Shown in pieces: positions 1-8,282 of a stretch of 64,000 nt of DNA. A model generated the notes under the pieces. That model was not told the origin of the DNA, ran no database searches, and worked only from the letters and a program-made list of their open reading frames with translations. Origin of the DNA: an uncultured delta proteobacterium (GTDB lineage: Bacteria; Desulfobacterota; Desulfobulbia; Desulfobulbales; Desulfocapsaceae); contig CAIQWD010000064.1 in the NCBI GenBank assembly GCA_903875445.1, positions 1 to 64,000 on the forward strand, read 5' to 3'. The position numbers were made by a program, and so were the translations under genes. Every line of letters begins with the position of its first letter. Positions within the stretch are counted from its first letter, which is position 1.

Positions 1-127
1 ATTAAGTAATTATACTTATATAGTATACCGAACAAGGCTGTGAAAGTCAAGAATTTGTGTCGCTTATGCTAAAAAAACGTCTGAATTTTCGAGAGTTATT
101 GAAGGATACGGAGGAGGCTAAATCAGG

Positions 128-197
128 ACTAAACTGTTACCCTTGCCGCGTAGTGCCACCGCGCTTCTCGGCGTCGGCCTTAATGCGCTTGTTGGGC
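128..197 (-). other. attC-like recombination site (cassette boundary)
   Basis: Read on the minus strand, the site begins with GCCCAAC, an exact match to the RYYYAAC inverse core. It ends 70 bp later with GTTTAGT, which departs from the GTTRRRY core. GC-rich sequence with short partial complementarity lies between. It falls shortly after the stop of the HEPN gene, where a cassette attC belongs. The degenerate core keeps confidence moderate. The first 127 bases of the window contain no gene I can support. Confidence 0.45.
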
Positions 198-237
198 GAT
201 TTTTATAATTTTATGGCCGTCCCTATTGCCCTGGGCG

Positions 238-765
238 TCAAGACTCCCTTAATGCATTGGGTAAATACTCGACAAACCGGCAAGCATCTCGGTACAAGCC
301 GTATATCTCATCGAGAGTTTTTTCTAAGGGAAATGTCGCGTAGTCCTGATGAACCAGCTTGTTCCGTTCATTTCCAACCTCTAGGAATGCACGGACAGAA
401 GATCTCAAGTCGTCTGAGTCCCTTATTTTGGTAATCATGGCCGATTTAAAATCGGTTCCGAAATAGCCAAAGAACTGATTTGCGTTGGTCTCATTCCATT
501 TGAACCAAGTGTGATACTGCCGAGAAATTGCTTTATTTTTAACAAAGCTCTCAATCAATATTGATCCTCCTGTCCGTTCTCGCACGAATTCAATAACGCA
601 GGCACAAATGCGGTGCTCAAAGTAACTGGCTGCTGCGAGCAGTAGAGCCTTCCGAAAGTGGTCAGCAGCAGTCACCTGAAGAGAAATCTCGGGTGTACCC
701 TTGAGCGCTTGTATCACGGCGGAGGATTCATTATACAGTCTATCGACTGAGGTTGTATCTTCCAT
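238..765 (-). CDS. RiboL-PSP-HEPN domain protein, partner of DUF262
   Basis: A 175-residue, mostly helical protein with a HEPN-type R-N-x3-H motif (RNKLVH, residues 134-139). In this clan the motif forms the ribonuclease active site. The length and the position directly after a DUF262 gene match the RiboL-PSP-HEPN family, which recurs beside DUF262 proteins in defence-type loci. The start codon lies 3 nt after the DUF262 stop, so the two are probably co-translated. It is the last gene of its cassette. The inferred role is an RNA-cleaving effector or toxin, but the target cannot be read from sequence. Confidence 0.7.
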   Translation of the reverse strand: MEDTTSVDRLYNESSAVIQALKGTPEISLQVTAADHFRKALLLAAASYFEHRICACVIEFVRERTGGSILIESFVKNKAISRQYHTWFKWNETNANQFFGYFGTDFKSAMITKIRDSDDLRSSVRAFLEVGNERNKLVHQDYATFPLEKTLDEIYGLYRDACRFVEYLPNALRES

Positions 766-768
766 ATT

Positions 769-1941
769 CTAGAAAGTCCCAAGAATAGTTATGGCGCGAT
801 TGAGGCGGGTTTTCACGTTCTTGGTTTGTGTTGTACCTTCGATAGTTGCATTAACAAACTCTTGGTCTGCCTCTAACTGAGCGGGTCCCTCCGAAGATAC
901 CAACTCTTCAATTATGCGTTTTTCACGAAACGCTTCAGCGCATACTGCTGCGAAAGTGGCCTCATAAAGTGCCACATTAAATCTACGGGTCTTTTTGTTC
1001 AGAAACGCGTCATCTTTAAGCTGTGAGCAGGCATTGAGGAACGAGTCCAACAAACTTGACAAGAAGTTATTTTGTTCAACACTGTGGCCCCTGCTCTTGC
1101 GGGAAAACTGGTTCAAAAACCTCACCATCGAAGGCGCGTAATTTTGTCCATCGACAAGCATCGCAAAGCCTCGGAGAAGGATTTCAACATCCTTCATGTG
1201 AAGGTCGAGTTCCTGATTTCCCAAAATTCGACGCCACGCCGGTAATACGTTCGCTTTGTACAACATTTCGTAAAACGGAGAATGGTACATACTTGTACGA
1301 ATCTCCTGCGGCTTCAAATTTACCCCGCCAGTATTCAGTCGATTGAAGACTTCAAACATTGATGAATCGTCACCCTGAGGGGAGTTCTGTTTGATGATCA
1401 CATTTCTAATTGTACGGAGTTCGAATTGTGTCTTGTATCCCTCTAGGGTTTGATAACTAAGCCCTTTGAATCTGTTTTTGTGATTCGGAAGCGACTCAGG
1501 AAGTTTCAGCCGGAAGTTTTCAAAATAAATGTCATCATGAATTACGTTATCTGGGATTTTTCCATTTTGATCGAATATTGCGCGTAGTTCAGCGCGTTTA
1601 TCCTTCCGAGGAAAACGCTGCTTTATGAAGTAATAAATAGACATAAGTCGCTGCTGCCCGTCAATCACAAGAAACTTATTTCTTTCGATCTCGTATAAGA
1701 ATACTTGTGGAACCGGTAACCCAAGGATCAGCGACTCAATAAGTTTTGAAGCCCGCCCAATATCCCAAACGAAATTTCGTTGGAATCCAGGTATTCGGAC
1801 AGCACCGGACTCTAAGAAGCTGTTGATCGTCAGCACATTAAAGTCATTCGGCGCTGCAGTGATGTCGTATTCCTCAACTTGTATGTCGTCAGCTTCCTCT
1901 GCATAGTCATCAAACCACGTTTCGTTGTTATTGTCTGTCAT
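769..1941 (-). CDS. DUF262 (GmrSD N-terminal / ParB-like) domain protein
   Basis: A 390-residue protein with the DUF262 signature DGQQR (residues 94-98) after the IPGFQRNFVW segment, as in GmrS-type NTPase/ParB-fold proteins. There is no GmrD-like HNH domain at the C-terminus, so this is a stand-alone DUF262. I chose the ATG at 1941 because GAGGGGAA stands 7 nt upstream. An ATG at 2013 is also possible: it has a weaker AAGGA but lies only 20 bp after the attC core, as cassette genes often do. The HEPN gene follows 3 nt later. The inferred role is a sensor or regulatory half of a two-gene defence or toxin module. Confidence 0.85.
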   Translation of the reverse strand: MTDNNNETWFDDYAEEADDIQVEEYDITAAPNDFNVLTINSFLESGAVRIPGFQRNFVWDIGRASKLIESLILGLPVPQVFLYEIERNKFLVIDGQQRLMSIYYFIKQRFPRKDKRAELRAIFDQNGKIPDNVIHDDIYFENFRLKLPESLPNHKNRFKGLSYQTLEGYKTQFELRTIRNVIIKQNSPQGDDSSMFEVFNRLNTGGVNLKPQEIRTSMYHSPFYEMLYKANVLPAWRRILGNQELDLHMKDVEILLRGFAMLVDGQNYAPSMVRFLNQFSRKSRGHSVEQNNFLSSLLDSFLNACSQLKDDAFLNKKTRRFNVALYEATFAAVCAEAFREKRIIEELVSSEGPAQLEADQEFVNATIEGTTQTKNVKTRLNRAITILGTF

Positions 1942-2032
1942 GCATTTCCCCTCGTCAAAGGATTCGAATATCCCATCAAAATCCGTAGCTATTCTGCTGT
2001 GCTGAAGTGCCATTCCTTAGCTGACTTGTGGC

Positions 2033-2091
2033 GCCCAACGGTGAAAATCACCAGTTCATCTGGTGTATTTGTTTATTGGTAAAAGTTCGGC
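2033..2091 (-). other. attC recombination site
   Basis: On the minus strand the site runs from GCCGAAC (one mismatch to RYYYAAC) to GTTGGGC (exact GTTRRRY), 59 bp. The two ends are complementary except at one position. The centre holds CACCAG...CTGGTG, a 6-bp perfect stem. It separates the toxin-antitoxin-chaperone cassette from the DUF262-HEPN cassette. Confidence 0.65.
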
Positions 2092-2111
2092 ATTCGTGGA
2101 ATATCAACAAG

Positions 2112-2618
2112 TCAAGCCTGACTCAATCCCTCCTTTTTTTGACGTTTTTTGGGCTTGGGGCTTTTCACCTCTATGGGATTGTTAAGCTCTTCAGCTTTTT
2201 TTTCTTTAACCGCGTGTTTCTGGGCATACATTTTAAGAAAAGACGCTGTTGGAAGCATAAATGCGCCCCATGGACCCCTTGACGTTATCGTGATAATAAA
2301 TTCCCGCGCGGCCGCATAGAGAATGCTGGCACCATTTATTTCGAGGAGTTTGTGTGGATCTGGCCATTCCGAACTGACCTTAAAGAAACCTATTACTGCG
2401 AGCTCAATTGAATATGGTATTCTCTGCTTTTCAGACTCCGGCGAAGAAGAAATAACAAGTGAAACCTGATAGCTTCTCGGTTCATCAGCTGTTTTTATGG
2501 AATTTACATTTATTCCAAAATCACACTTGGCTGTTCCGTCCGGTCCGACTGCTTCTGGATCGGCTGAAACCTTCACATGAGGGAAAAAATATTCTTCAAG
2601 CTGCAACGGGGTATCCAT
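2112..2618 (-). CDS. SecB-like chaperone of a toxin-antitoxin-chaperone (TAC) system
   Basis: A 168-residue SecB-fold protein. The recognisable part is the C-terminal core LYAAAREFIITIT-RGPW-LPTASF, matching the conserved helix and Pro-rich strand of SecB and SecB-like TAC chaperones. A Lys-rich tail (about residues 135-168) is extra. The ATG at 2618 is preferred over an upstream TTG (2633) because GGAA lies upstream of it. The gene overlaps the antitoxin 3' end by 23 nt, so translation is probably coupled. In known TAC systems such as M. tuberculosis Rv1957 the chaperone binds the antitoxin C-terminus and protects it. Being third after HigB and HigA, this is an accessory chaperone and not the housekeeping SecB. 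Confidence 0.78.
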   Translation of the reverse strand: MDTPLQLEEYFFPHVKVSADPEAVGPDGTAKCDFGINVNSIKTADEPRSYQVSLVISSSPESEKQRIPYSIELAVIGFFKVSSEWPDPHKLLEINGASILYAAAREFIITITSRGPWGAFMLPTASFLKMYAQKHAVKEKKAEELNNPIEVKSPKPKKRQKKEGLSQA

Positions 2619-3054
2619 TTGTTTCGTTTCCAAGGATATTTTCCATATTATAGGAGTCTGGAGCTTGGTAAGCCTCTGAGGTCAGTCCCTGCATTTTCAC
2701 AAATCTCGCTGCAGAAGCACGAACAGGTTTTCTTCTCTGATCTGGTGCTCTTTGGACTACCCGGTACCAGTCTACGGTATTCTCAGCTTTTGGAGAAAAA
2801 TGGATAGCCAGGTTGCTGTCGAGTGCTTCGGCAAGTTCTACCATTGTGTCGATGGTGAAATTACGTTCACCCCTGAGGATCTGGGTGACATAGGCATTGG
2901 ATTTGTTCAGTTCTCTGGCGAGATCTGCCCGGCTTATATGATTTTTTTCCATAAGGGCCTGGAGTTCGATGGTGAAGTCGATCCTGGTCTTTTCCTTTTT
3001 ATAGGAAATGGTCTGTTCTATTTGAGCAAACAATTTCTTGAATGATCCGCTCAT
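2596..3054 (-). CDS. higA: HigA-type antitoxin, XRE family, with C-terminal extension
   Basis: A 152-residue DNA-binding antitoxin. Residues about 37-90 form an XRE/HTH_3 domain (ISRADLARELNKSNAYVTQILRG). About 60 further residues follow, where TAC antitoxins carry the chaperone-addiction (ChAD) segment. The ATG lies 2 nt after the toxin stop. Order and spacing (toxin, antitoxin, SecB-like) are those of HigBA-TAC modules. It probably represses its own operon. Assigning the tail as a ChAD is inference from position and length. Confidence 0.8.
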   Translation of the reverse strand: MSGSFKKLFAQIEQTISYKKEKTRIDFTIELQALMEKNHISRADLARELNKSNAYVTQILRGERNFTIDTMVELAEALDSNLAIHFSPKAENTVDWYRVVQRAPDQRRKPVRASAARFVKMQGLTSEAYQAPDSYNMENILGNETNGYPVAA

Positions 3055-3056
3055 TA

Positions 3057-3482
3057 TTAATCCTCCTCGTCCGGCAAGATTGTTATCTGGTCTGCATTAA
3101 CAGCTGATTCATATTGTTCTTGGATGAATCTTGCTTTTTTAATCTCTGATGATGGTGTTTTATCGCTTCTCTTTATGAATGGGGAAGAGCAGATAACAGC
3201 TCGTCGTTCAGTAGCTGAATAAAACATCAACAGGCGTAATGTCCTGTGTCGTATTTGAAAAATTTTGTGAATGTCGTCAACGAAATGGCAGATTTTTTCG
3301 TTAAAGAATTGTGGCCCTTGATCCTGGCATGATGCCGTGCGCAGCTTTGCCAGTAATCCTGCCCGGTCAGCTTCATACTCGCTACCAATGGTCTCCAAAA
3401 ATGAATAGAGTTCACTTGAACCATCAGCATCGCATGGTGTGTAAAAAGTCCATCTATCACTGATAACAATTTTCAGGTTCAC
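3057..3482 (-). CDS. higB: HigB/RelE-like toxin (Gp49/DUF891 family)
   Basis: A 141-residue protein whose C-terminal half (LRLLMFYSATERRAVICSSPFIK, then a run of charged helix) matches the phage Gp49-like HigB family of ribosome-dependent mRNA interferases. It starts at GTG (3482) with only a weak ribosome site. It is the first gene of the three-gene toxin-antitoxin-chaperone unit. At 141 residues it is longer than typical HigB (about 100), with an N-terminal extension. The toxin assignment is strengthened by the antitoxin 2 nt downstream. Confidence 0.72.
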   Translation of the reverse strand: MNLKIVISDRWTFYTPCDADGSSELYSFLETIGSEYEADRAGLLAKLRTASCQDQGPQFFNEKICHFVDDIHKIFQIRHRTLRLLMFYSATERRAVICSSPFIKRSDKTPSSEIKKARFIQEQYESAVNADQITILPDEED

Positions 3483-3627
3483 TCATCAACCATTAATATA
3501 TATGTTAACTGTATTGAAGGGCTAAGTCAATCCACCAGATATTGTGGGTTGGTCTCGTTGTTGTGTTGTTCGGTAGTGTGGCCGTGATAATGGGTGGTTG
3601 TCCACGATTCCCAAAATATAACCAAAA

Positions 3628-3679
3628 GTTCAACGGTCCGCGCTTTTTGCGGGGCCCGAGTGGAGCCGGGTGGTTAGAA
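3628..3679 (-). other. attC recombination site
   Basis: On the minus strand the site begins TTCTAAC (RYYYAAC with one mismatch) and ends GTTGAAC (exact GTTRRRY), 52 bp apart. A GC-rich imperfect palindrome (CCCCGCAAAAAGCGCGG) fills the centre. The stop codon TAA of the upstream decayed gene lies inside the inverse core, as is common in cassettes. The same CGC-TTTTT-GCG style of centre recurs in the attC sites near 46.6 and 47.3 kb. Confidence 0.65.
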
Positions 3680-3927
3680 GACATTTTTGGTCAGCCATTC
3701 CGCACCGTGTATCAACTCTTCGACCTGTTCCTTTGTAGGCTCGATATCCTTCTTGTGCGAACAGAGATTCCTAAGATCTGCTAAAAAGCTAATTTTTTCT
3801 TTCAACCAGGCGAAACAGTTAGGGCGTCCACCTTTTCTCGATTTCTCTCAAAAACCTATCACAGGAAATTCCTCGCAGTTCATGCAGTGACATTGACATG
3901 GTGCAATCTGTCGTACCTGTTTGAATA
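3674..3927 (-). pseudogene. Decayed cassette gene with Cys-rich start and HEPN-like motif
   Basis: One minus-strand frame ending in the attC encodes a convincing 56-residue tail containing RNLCSHKKD, an R-N-x3-H motif like that of HEPN RNases, and ending WLTKNVF. The same frame continues upstream across a TGA into a Cys/His-rich stretch (CQCHCMNC) and then meets another TGA. The first TGA sits where one base change would restore CGA (Arg). No intact open frame spans the whole. I read it as a cassette gene inactivated by nonsense mutations. The 5' limit is uncertain. Confidence 0.4.
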
Positions 3928-4146
3928 ATCACACAAATGGAAAAATACAACGACTCCCAATCTTCTGTTCCATTGGTTTCCTTTTTTGGCTAGGAAGTCA
4001 AGGAATATTTTCTATTTGCAGTGCAAGGAGAGGCGATTTGGAAGGGCAACCACCGAAAGGAATGGCTGGAAAAAAGGCGAGTATTTTCCCGGCCTCCAAA
4101 GCAATCCTGGAAGCCGGGAAAGATGCAATGACGGACCCAATGTGGC
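3928..4146. other. Intergenic stretch with inverted repeat past the gltA stop
   Basis: No gene is supported here. TTTCCCGGC (4085-4093) and GCCGGGAAA (4113-4121) form a perfect 9-bp inverted repeat 26 bp beyond the citrate synthase stop. The gene-proximal side lacks a clear T-run, so it is a weak terminator candidate for gltA on the minus strand. Confidence 0.4.
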
Positions 4147-5433
4147 CTATCGCTGAGCCATAGGTATAAAGCTCCGAACCGTATGGCCGGTATAAATCTG
4201 CCGAGGGCGGGAGATGCGCAGCTTATGGTCATGCAGCTCCTTCCAGTTGGCAATCCAGCCGGGCATTCTGCCGATGGCGAACATGACGGTGTACATATTC
4301 AGCGGAATGCCGATGGCTCTAAGGAGGATGCCGCTGTAGAAGTCGACATTCGGGTAGAGATTACGGCTGATGAAGTAGTCGTCCTGCAGGGTCGCCTGTT
4401 CAAGGTGCAGGGCTATGTCGAGAAGATCATCATTCAGGTGCAGCGCTTCAAGGACGTCGTGCACCTGCTTTTTCAGGATGAGGGAGCGTGGATCAAAATT
4501 CTTGTAAACCCGGTGGCCGAAACCCATGAGCATGAAGGGATCGTTTTTGTCCTTGGCGCGGTCGATGTAATAGGATGGGGGCCGACCGGATTTCTTGATA
4601 TCTTCGAGCATTTCAATCACCGCCGCATTGGCGCCGCCGTGCAGCGGTCCCCACAGGGCGCAGACCCCGGCGGCCACCGAGCTGAACAGGTTGGCGCGCG
4701 AGCTGCCGACTACCCGGACGGTCGAGGTCGAGCAGTTCTGCTCGTGATCGGCGTGCAGGACCAGGAAGAGATTGAGAGCCTTATCGATGACCGGTGAAAC
4801 CTCGTACTCCTGGTACGGGTCGGAAAACATCATGTGCAGGAAATTGCCGCAATAGGTCAGGTTGGGATTGGGGTGGTTGATTGGTCTGCCGCCGGCCATG
4901 CGGTAGGCAAAGGCGGCGATGGTCCTGACCTTTGAGAGCAGTAGGGCGACGGTTCGGTCAAATTCGTCGCCGGTGGTCGGGACGTCGAGGACTTCCGTAT
5001 GAAAACATGAGACCAGGTTGAGCATGGCTGAGAGAATTGCCATGGGTGGCGCTGAAGTCGGGAAGCCGGAAAAATGGTGCTCAAGGTTGGTATGCAGCGG
5101 GGCGTGCTCCTTCAGTCTGGCTGAAAAGGTTTTGAGCTGGCTGGCCTTTGGCAGTTCCCCGTAAAGGACGAGGTAGGCGGTTTCCACAAAGGTAGCTTTC
5201 TCGGCAATTTCTTCAATGGGATAGCCGCGATAGCGGAGGATGCCCTTGTCGCCGTCGACATAGGTGATGGCCGAGTAGCAGGAGCCGGTATTGCCAAAAC
5301 CGGGATCCATGGTGATGTAGCCGGTGGCGTCGCGAAGCTGCTGGATATCAATGCACTTTTCGTTCTCCGAACCAATGATTACGTTTAAATCGTAGTTTTT
5401 CCCTTCAATGGTCAGCGTTGCTTTCTCGCTCAT
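4147..5433 (-). CDS. gltA: Citrate synthase
   Basis: A 428-residue hexameric-type citrate synthase. It condenses acetyl-CoA with oxaloacetate in the cytoplasm. The catalytic triad is visible: His in GPLHGGAN, His in GFGHRVYKNFDPR, and Asp in YPNVDFYSG. The N-terminal beta domain (about residues 5-60) is present, giving the normal length for the Gram-negative type. It stands alone, with tRNA-Gly upstream on the same strand. The protein shows nothing unusual. Confidence 0.96.
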   Translation of the reverse strand: MSEKATLTIEGKNYDLNVIIGSENEKCIDIQQLRDATGYITMDPGFGNTGSCYSAITYVDGDKGILRYRGYPIEEIAEKATFVETAYLVLYGELPKASQLKTFSARLKEHAPLHTNLEHHFSGFPTSAPPMAILSAMLNLVSCFHTEVLDVPTTGDEFDRTVALLLSKVRTIAAFAYRMAGGRPINHPNPNLTYCGNFLHMMFSDPYQEYEVSPVIDKALNLFLVLHADHEQNCSTSTVRVVGSSRANLFSSVAAGVCALWGPLHGGANAAVIEMLEDIKKSGRPPSYYIDRAKDKNDPFMLMGFGHRVYKNFDPRSLILKKQVHDVLEALHLNDDLLDIALHLEQATLQDDYFISRNLYPNVDFYSGILLRAIGIPLNMYTVMFAIGRMPGWIANWKELHDHKLRISRPRQIYTGHTVRSFIPMAQR

Positions 5434-5632
5434 AGTTTGCTCCCAGGTATTGATAATCTCCAGAGGTGTTCAGGTAATGAAGGTTGCTCCTGCATCAATG
5501 TTTTAAAGGTGACAGATGCTTGAGAGTATTATTCCTTAATAAGAATAGCAACCATTTATGATGGTGCAACGTAAATTCCTGAATGGGCTGGAAAATGAAG
5601 GGACTGGAGGGGGAAGGACGACCGGAAAAAGA

Positions 5633-5707
<75 letters not shown>

Positions 5708-5788
5708 TCATGGGTGCCGGTGCGGATGTGGTTTTTAGCAGAAGGGACAGGTGAAGTCAAGTTTTTAAATTGTGCTCGGTGCCGGAAC

Positions 5789-7195
5789 CTATCGGTAATG
5801 ATGAAGATGTTTGGCGAGAAGGGCAAGGCCTGTACGAATCTCTTCAGTGGATAAATTGCCGTAACCGAGGAGCAGTTCATCTCGGTGTTGCCGGGGATCA
5901 AAGGCATGGGTGGCAACCGGATAGAAGCGGGCTCCGGCCGCCTCCACTCCTGCAAAAAAAGCCGGGGTAAACTCGCAGCCCGGAAACCGGGCAACCAGAT
6001 GCAGGCCGGTGGCGCTGCCGAGGATTTCCACTGGATGGCCGAAATTTTCGGTGAGGGCTACGGCCATCTCGTTTCTTCTCTGCTGGTAATGCTTGCGCAT
6101 CCGTGCCACATGCCGGAGGTAGTAGCCGAGGCGAATGAAACGGGCAAGGGCCAGCTGGCTGGTAACTTCGTTATGCAGATCGCTTTGCCACTTCCGGCTC
6201 CGCCCCAGGCTGATGAGTTGCGGCGGTAAAATGAGGTAACCGATGCGGATAGCCGGACAAAGGGTCTTGCTGAAGGTGCCGATATACACTACCCGGTCCG
6301 GGTGCAGGCCATGCAGGGAACTGAGGGGCGGTCCGTCGAACCTGAACTCACTGTCGTAATCGTCTTCGATAATAAAGGCACCGGTTTTTTCGGCGTAATG
6401 CAACAGCTCGATACGCCGTTGGATGGGCATGGTGCCGCCGATGGGAAACTGATGCGAAGGGGTCACATAGACAAAGGCCGGCTTGAGGGAAAGCGGTAAG
6501 TCCGCGGTGCGCATGCCGTCGTTATCGACCGGGACCGGATGGAGCATGGCGCCGTGGCTTTTGACTATCAATTGGATGTCGCGGGTGATCGGGTCCTCAA
6601 GAACCACATCCCGCCGCTCGCCGAGTAGTAGATGACAGGCAATGCCGATTGCCTGGGTGGTGCCGGCGGTGATGACGATCTGTTCCGGATGGCAGATCAC
6701 CTCCCGCTGAGCAACGACGTAGTCGCAGATGGCCTGACGCAGTTCCATCCGTCCCTCGGGATGGCCATAGGCAAGCATTTCTTCAGGCGGCAGCAGCAAC
6801 ACTTCCCGCACCATTTGCAGCCAGAGCTTGGCGGGAAACATCTTCAGATTCGGGGTTCCGGCCCTAAAGTTTATAACGCCCGGCGGGCAGTCATAGCCCA
6901 TGGTCACCTCCTCAACCGGTGGTGCTGCCATCCGGACCGGCCCGGCAAAGGCCGCACCGCCCGCCACATATGTTCCGGCGCCCTGCTTCGGGGCGAGAAA
7001 GCCTTCGGCATAGAGCAGATCATAGGCCTCAAGGACGACATTTCGTGAGATCAGCAGGCGGCTTGCCAGATCCCGGCTGGAAGGCAGTCGAGCGCCGGGC
7101 TGGAGTCGGCCGGAGAGTATGCCCTCGCGTATCCGGGCGTAAAGCTGGCGTATCATCGGCACCGCCGATTCCTTGTCGATAGTGATCCACAGCAT
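5789..7195 (-). CDS. MocR/PdxR-family regulator (GntR HTH + aminotransferase fold)
   Basis: A 468-residue fusion. Residues 1-75 are a GntR winged helix (ARLPSSRDLASRLLISRNVV). Residues about 110-465 are a fold-type I aminotransferase-like domain with the PLP lysine in GTFSKTLCPAIRIGY. These proteins are PLP- or amino-acid-responsive regulators and usually control a divergent neighbour. Here that neighbour is a DMT-family exporter starting 136 bp away, with palindromes in the gap. Catalysis is not expected in this family. Confidence 0.88.
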   Translation of the reverse strand: MLWITIDKESAVPMIRQLYARIREGILSGRLQPGARLPSSRDLASRLLISRNVVLEAYDLLYAEGFLAPKQGAGTYVAGGAAFAGPVRMAAPPVEEVTMGYDCPPGVINFRAGTPNLKMFPAKLWLQMVREVLLLPPEEMLAYGHPEGRMELRQAICDYVVAQREVICHPEQIVITAGTTQAIGIACHLLLGERRDVVLEDPITRDIQLIVKSHGAMLHPVPVDNDGMRTADLPLSLKPAFVYVTPSHQFPIGGTMPIQRRIELLHYAEKTGAFIIEDDYDSEFRFDGPPLSSLHGLHPDRVVYIGTFSKTLCPAIRIGYLILPPQLISLGRSRKWQSDLHNEVTSQLALARFIRLGYYLRHVARMRKHYQQRRNEMAVALTENFGHPVEILGSATGLHLVARFPGCEFTPAFFAGVEAAGARFYPVATHAFDPRQHRDELLLGYGNLSTEEIRTGLALLAKHLHHYR

Positions 7196-7246
7196 TTTTC
7201 CCTCCCTTGTCGGCCGGGACGGTCGGCAGCTGTCCCGAAATCTTAA

Positions 7247-7293
7247 ATGGTACCATCAAAATTACTATAAAGTGGCTCTGTTGCAAACCACTT
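7247..7293. promoter_or_regulatory. Candidate MocR operator between divergent genes
   Basis: The gap between the MocR gene and the exporter holds a perfect palindrome ATGGTACCAT (7247-7256). It also holds an inverted pair AAGTGG-N12-CCACTT (7270-7293). Both lie in the position expected for binding by the MocR-type regulator. Function is inferred from position only. Confidence 0.4.
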
Positions 7294-7331
7294 CCCGGCG
7301 GTAGGATGCAAAAAAAATTCCGGAGGGGGGT

Positions 7332-8282
7332 ATGCAACGAGAAAATCAGTCGATTAAAATGAGATTTGATGGGTATAAGGCGGTAGCCATGTTGATCGCG
7401 GCGATGTCTCTCGCCGGCAGTTCGGTGGTGGTGGGCAAGATGCTCGTGGCCACCGTCCCGGTATTCGTGGCGGCCTTCGGCTCCCTGTTGGTGGCCTTTG
7501 TCTGCATCCTGCCCCTGATGCGTGGCCGGTTTGGCGAATTGCCTTTGCTCACCGCCAGGGAGTGGATGTATCTTTTTCTGCAGGGGCTGTGCGGCATTGT
7601 CCTGTTCAGGGTCTTTACCCTCTACGGACTGCATATGACCGGCGCCGTGCAGGCCGGGATAATCACCGGTGCCACGCCGGCGGTACTGGCAGTGCTTTCT
7701 TTGCTGCTGCTGGGGGAGAGGCTTTCCGGGCGAATGGCGGCAGGAATTGTCCTTGCCGTTGCCGGATGTATGGTCATCAACGTCTTTGCCGTGGGGGGCG
7801 AAGGGGAAAACAATGTGTTCGGCAGTCTCTTGGTCGGCGCGGCGGTGGTTTGCGAGGCCCTCTTTACAATTTTCCGCAAACGGATCTGCCACTCGGTTTC
7901 GGCAATCACCAATACAGCCGTGCTTATCTTCTGCAGCCTGTTGCTGCTTGCCGTGCCCGCTGTCATGGAGTTTGGCACGATGACTACAGGGCTGTCGACT
8001 GTGGCGCTCCTGGCAATCATCTATTACGGCGTTTTCGCAACTGTCCTGGCATACCTTCTCTGGACCGCTGCAGTCGGCAAGGTGAGTGGGGCCACAGCCG
8101 GTGCAGCCACGGCGGCCATGCCGGCAAGCTCAGTGATCCTCGCGGTCCTGGTTCTCGGTGAACCGCCGCATTGGCAGCATCTGGTCGGTTGTCTGCTGAT
8201 TGTCAGCGGCATTCTCGTGACTTCCGGGCGGCAACCTGCCCGCATCAAGCTTAATCCGGCAGCAGATCGTAATAGTAGGTGA
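7332..8282 (+). CDS. EamA/DMT-family transporter
   Basis: A 316-residue polytopic inner-membrane protein with about ten hydrophobic helices in two EamA repeats (roughly residues 15-145 and 160-300). Each repeat ends in the small-residue-rich helix typical of drug/metabolite exporters. The ATG at 7332 has a strong GGAGGGGG upstream. It is divergent from the MocR regulator, which is the likely controller. The substrate is unknown; amino acids or related metabolites would fit a MocR partner. Its 3' end overlaps the convergent DHH-CBS gene by 32 bp. Confidence 0.88.
   Translation: MQRENQSIKMRFDGYKAVAMLIAAMSLAGSSVVVGKMLVATVPVFVAAFGSLLVAFVCILPLMRGRFGELPLLTAREWMYLFLQGLCGIVLFRVFTLYGLHMTGAVQAGIITGATPAVLAVLSLLLLGERLSGRMAAGIVLAVAGCMVINVFAVGGEGENNVFGSLLVGAAVVCEALFTIFRKRICHSVSAITNTAVLIFCSLLLLAVPAVMEFGTMTTGLSTVALLAIIYYGVFATVLAYLLWTAAVGKVSGATAGAATAAMPASSVILAVLVLGEPPHWQHLVGCLLIVSGILVTSGRQPARIKLNPAADRNSR

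Noticed and set aside
57-434. 125-codon plus-strand open frame at the left edge
   Set aside because: It runs antisense through the HEPN gene end and the attC-like site, has no recognisable motif, and has no matching ribosome site.
3900-3960. Selenocysteine reading of the in-frame TGA codons in the decayed cassette gene
   Set aside because: No SECIS-like hairpin follows the TGA at the right distance, and two TGAs in a small cassette gene are better explained by decay.
7029-7892. Long minus-strand open frame opposite the DMT exporter
   Set aside because: His/Gln-rich, no fold signature, and it covers both the MocR start and a clear membrane-protein gene in the other strand; a high-GC shadow frame.
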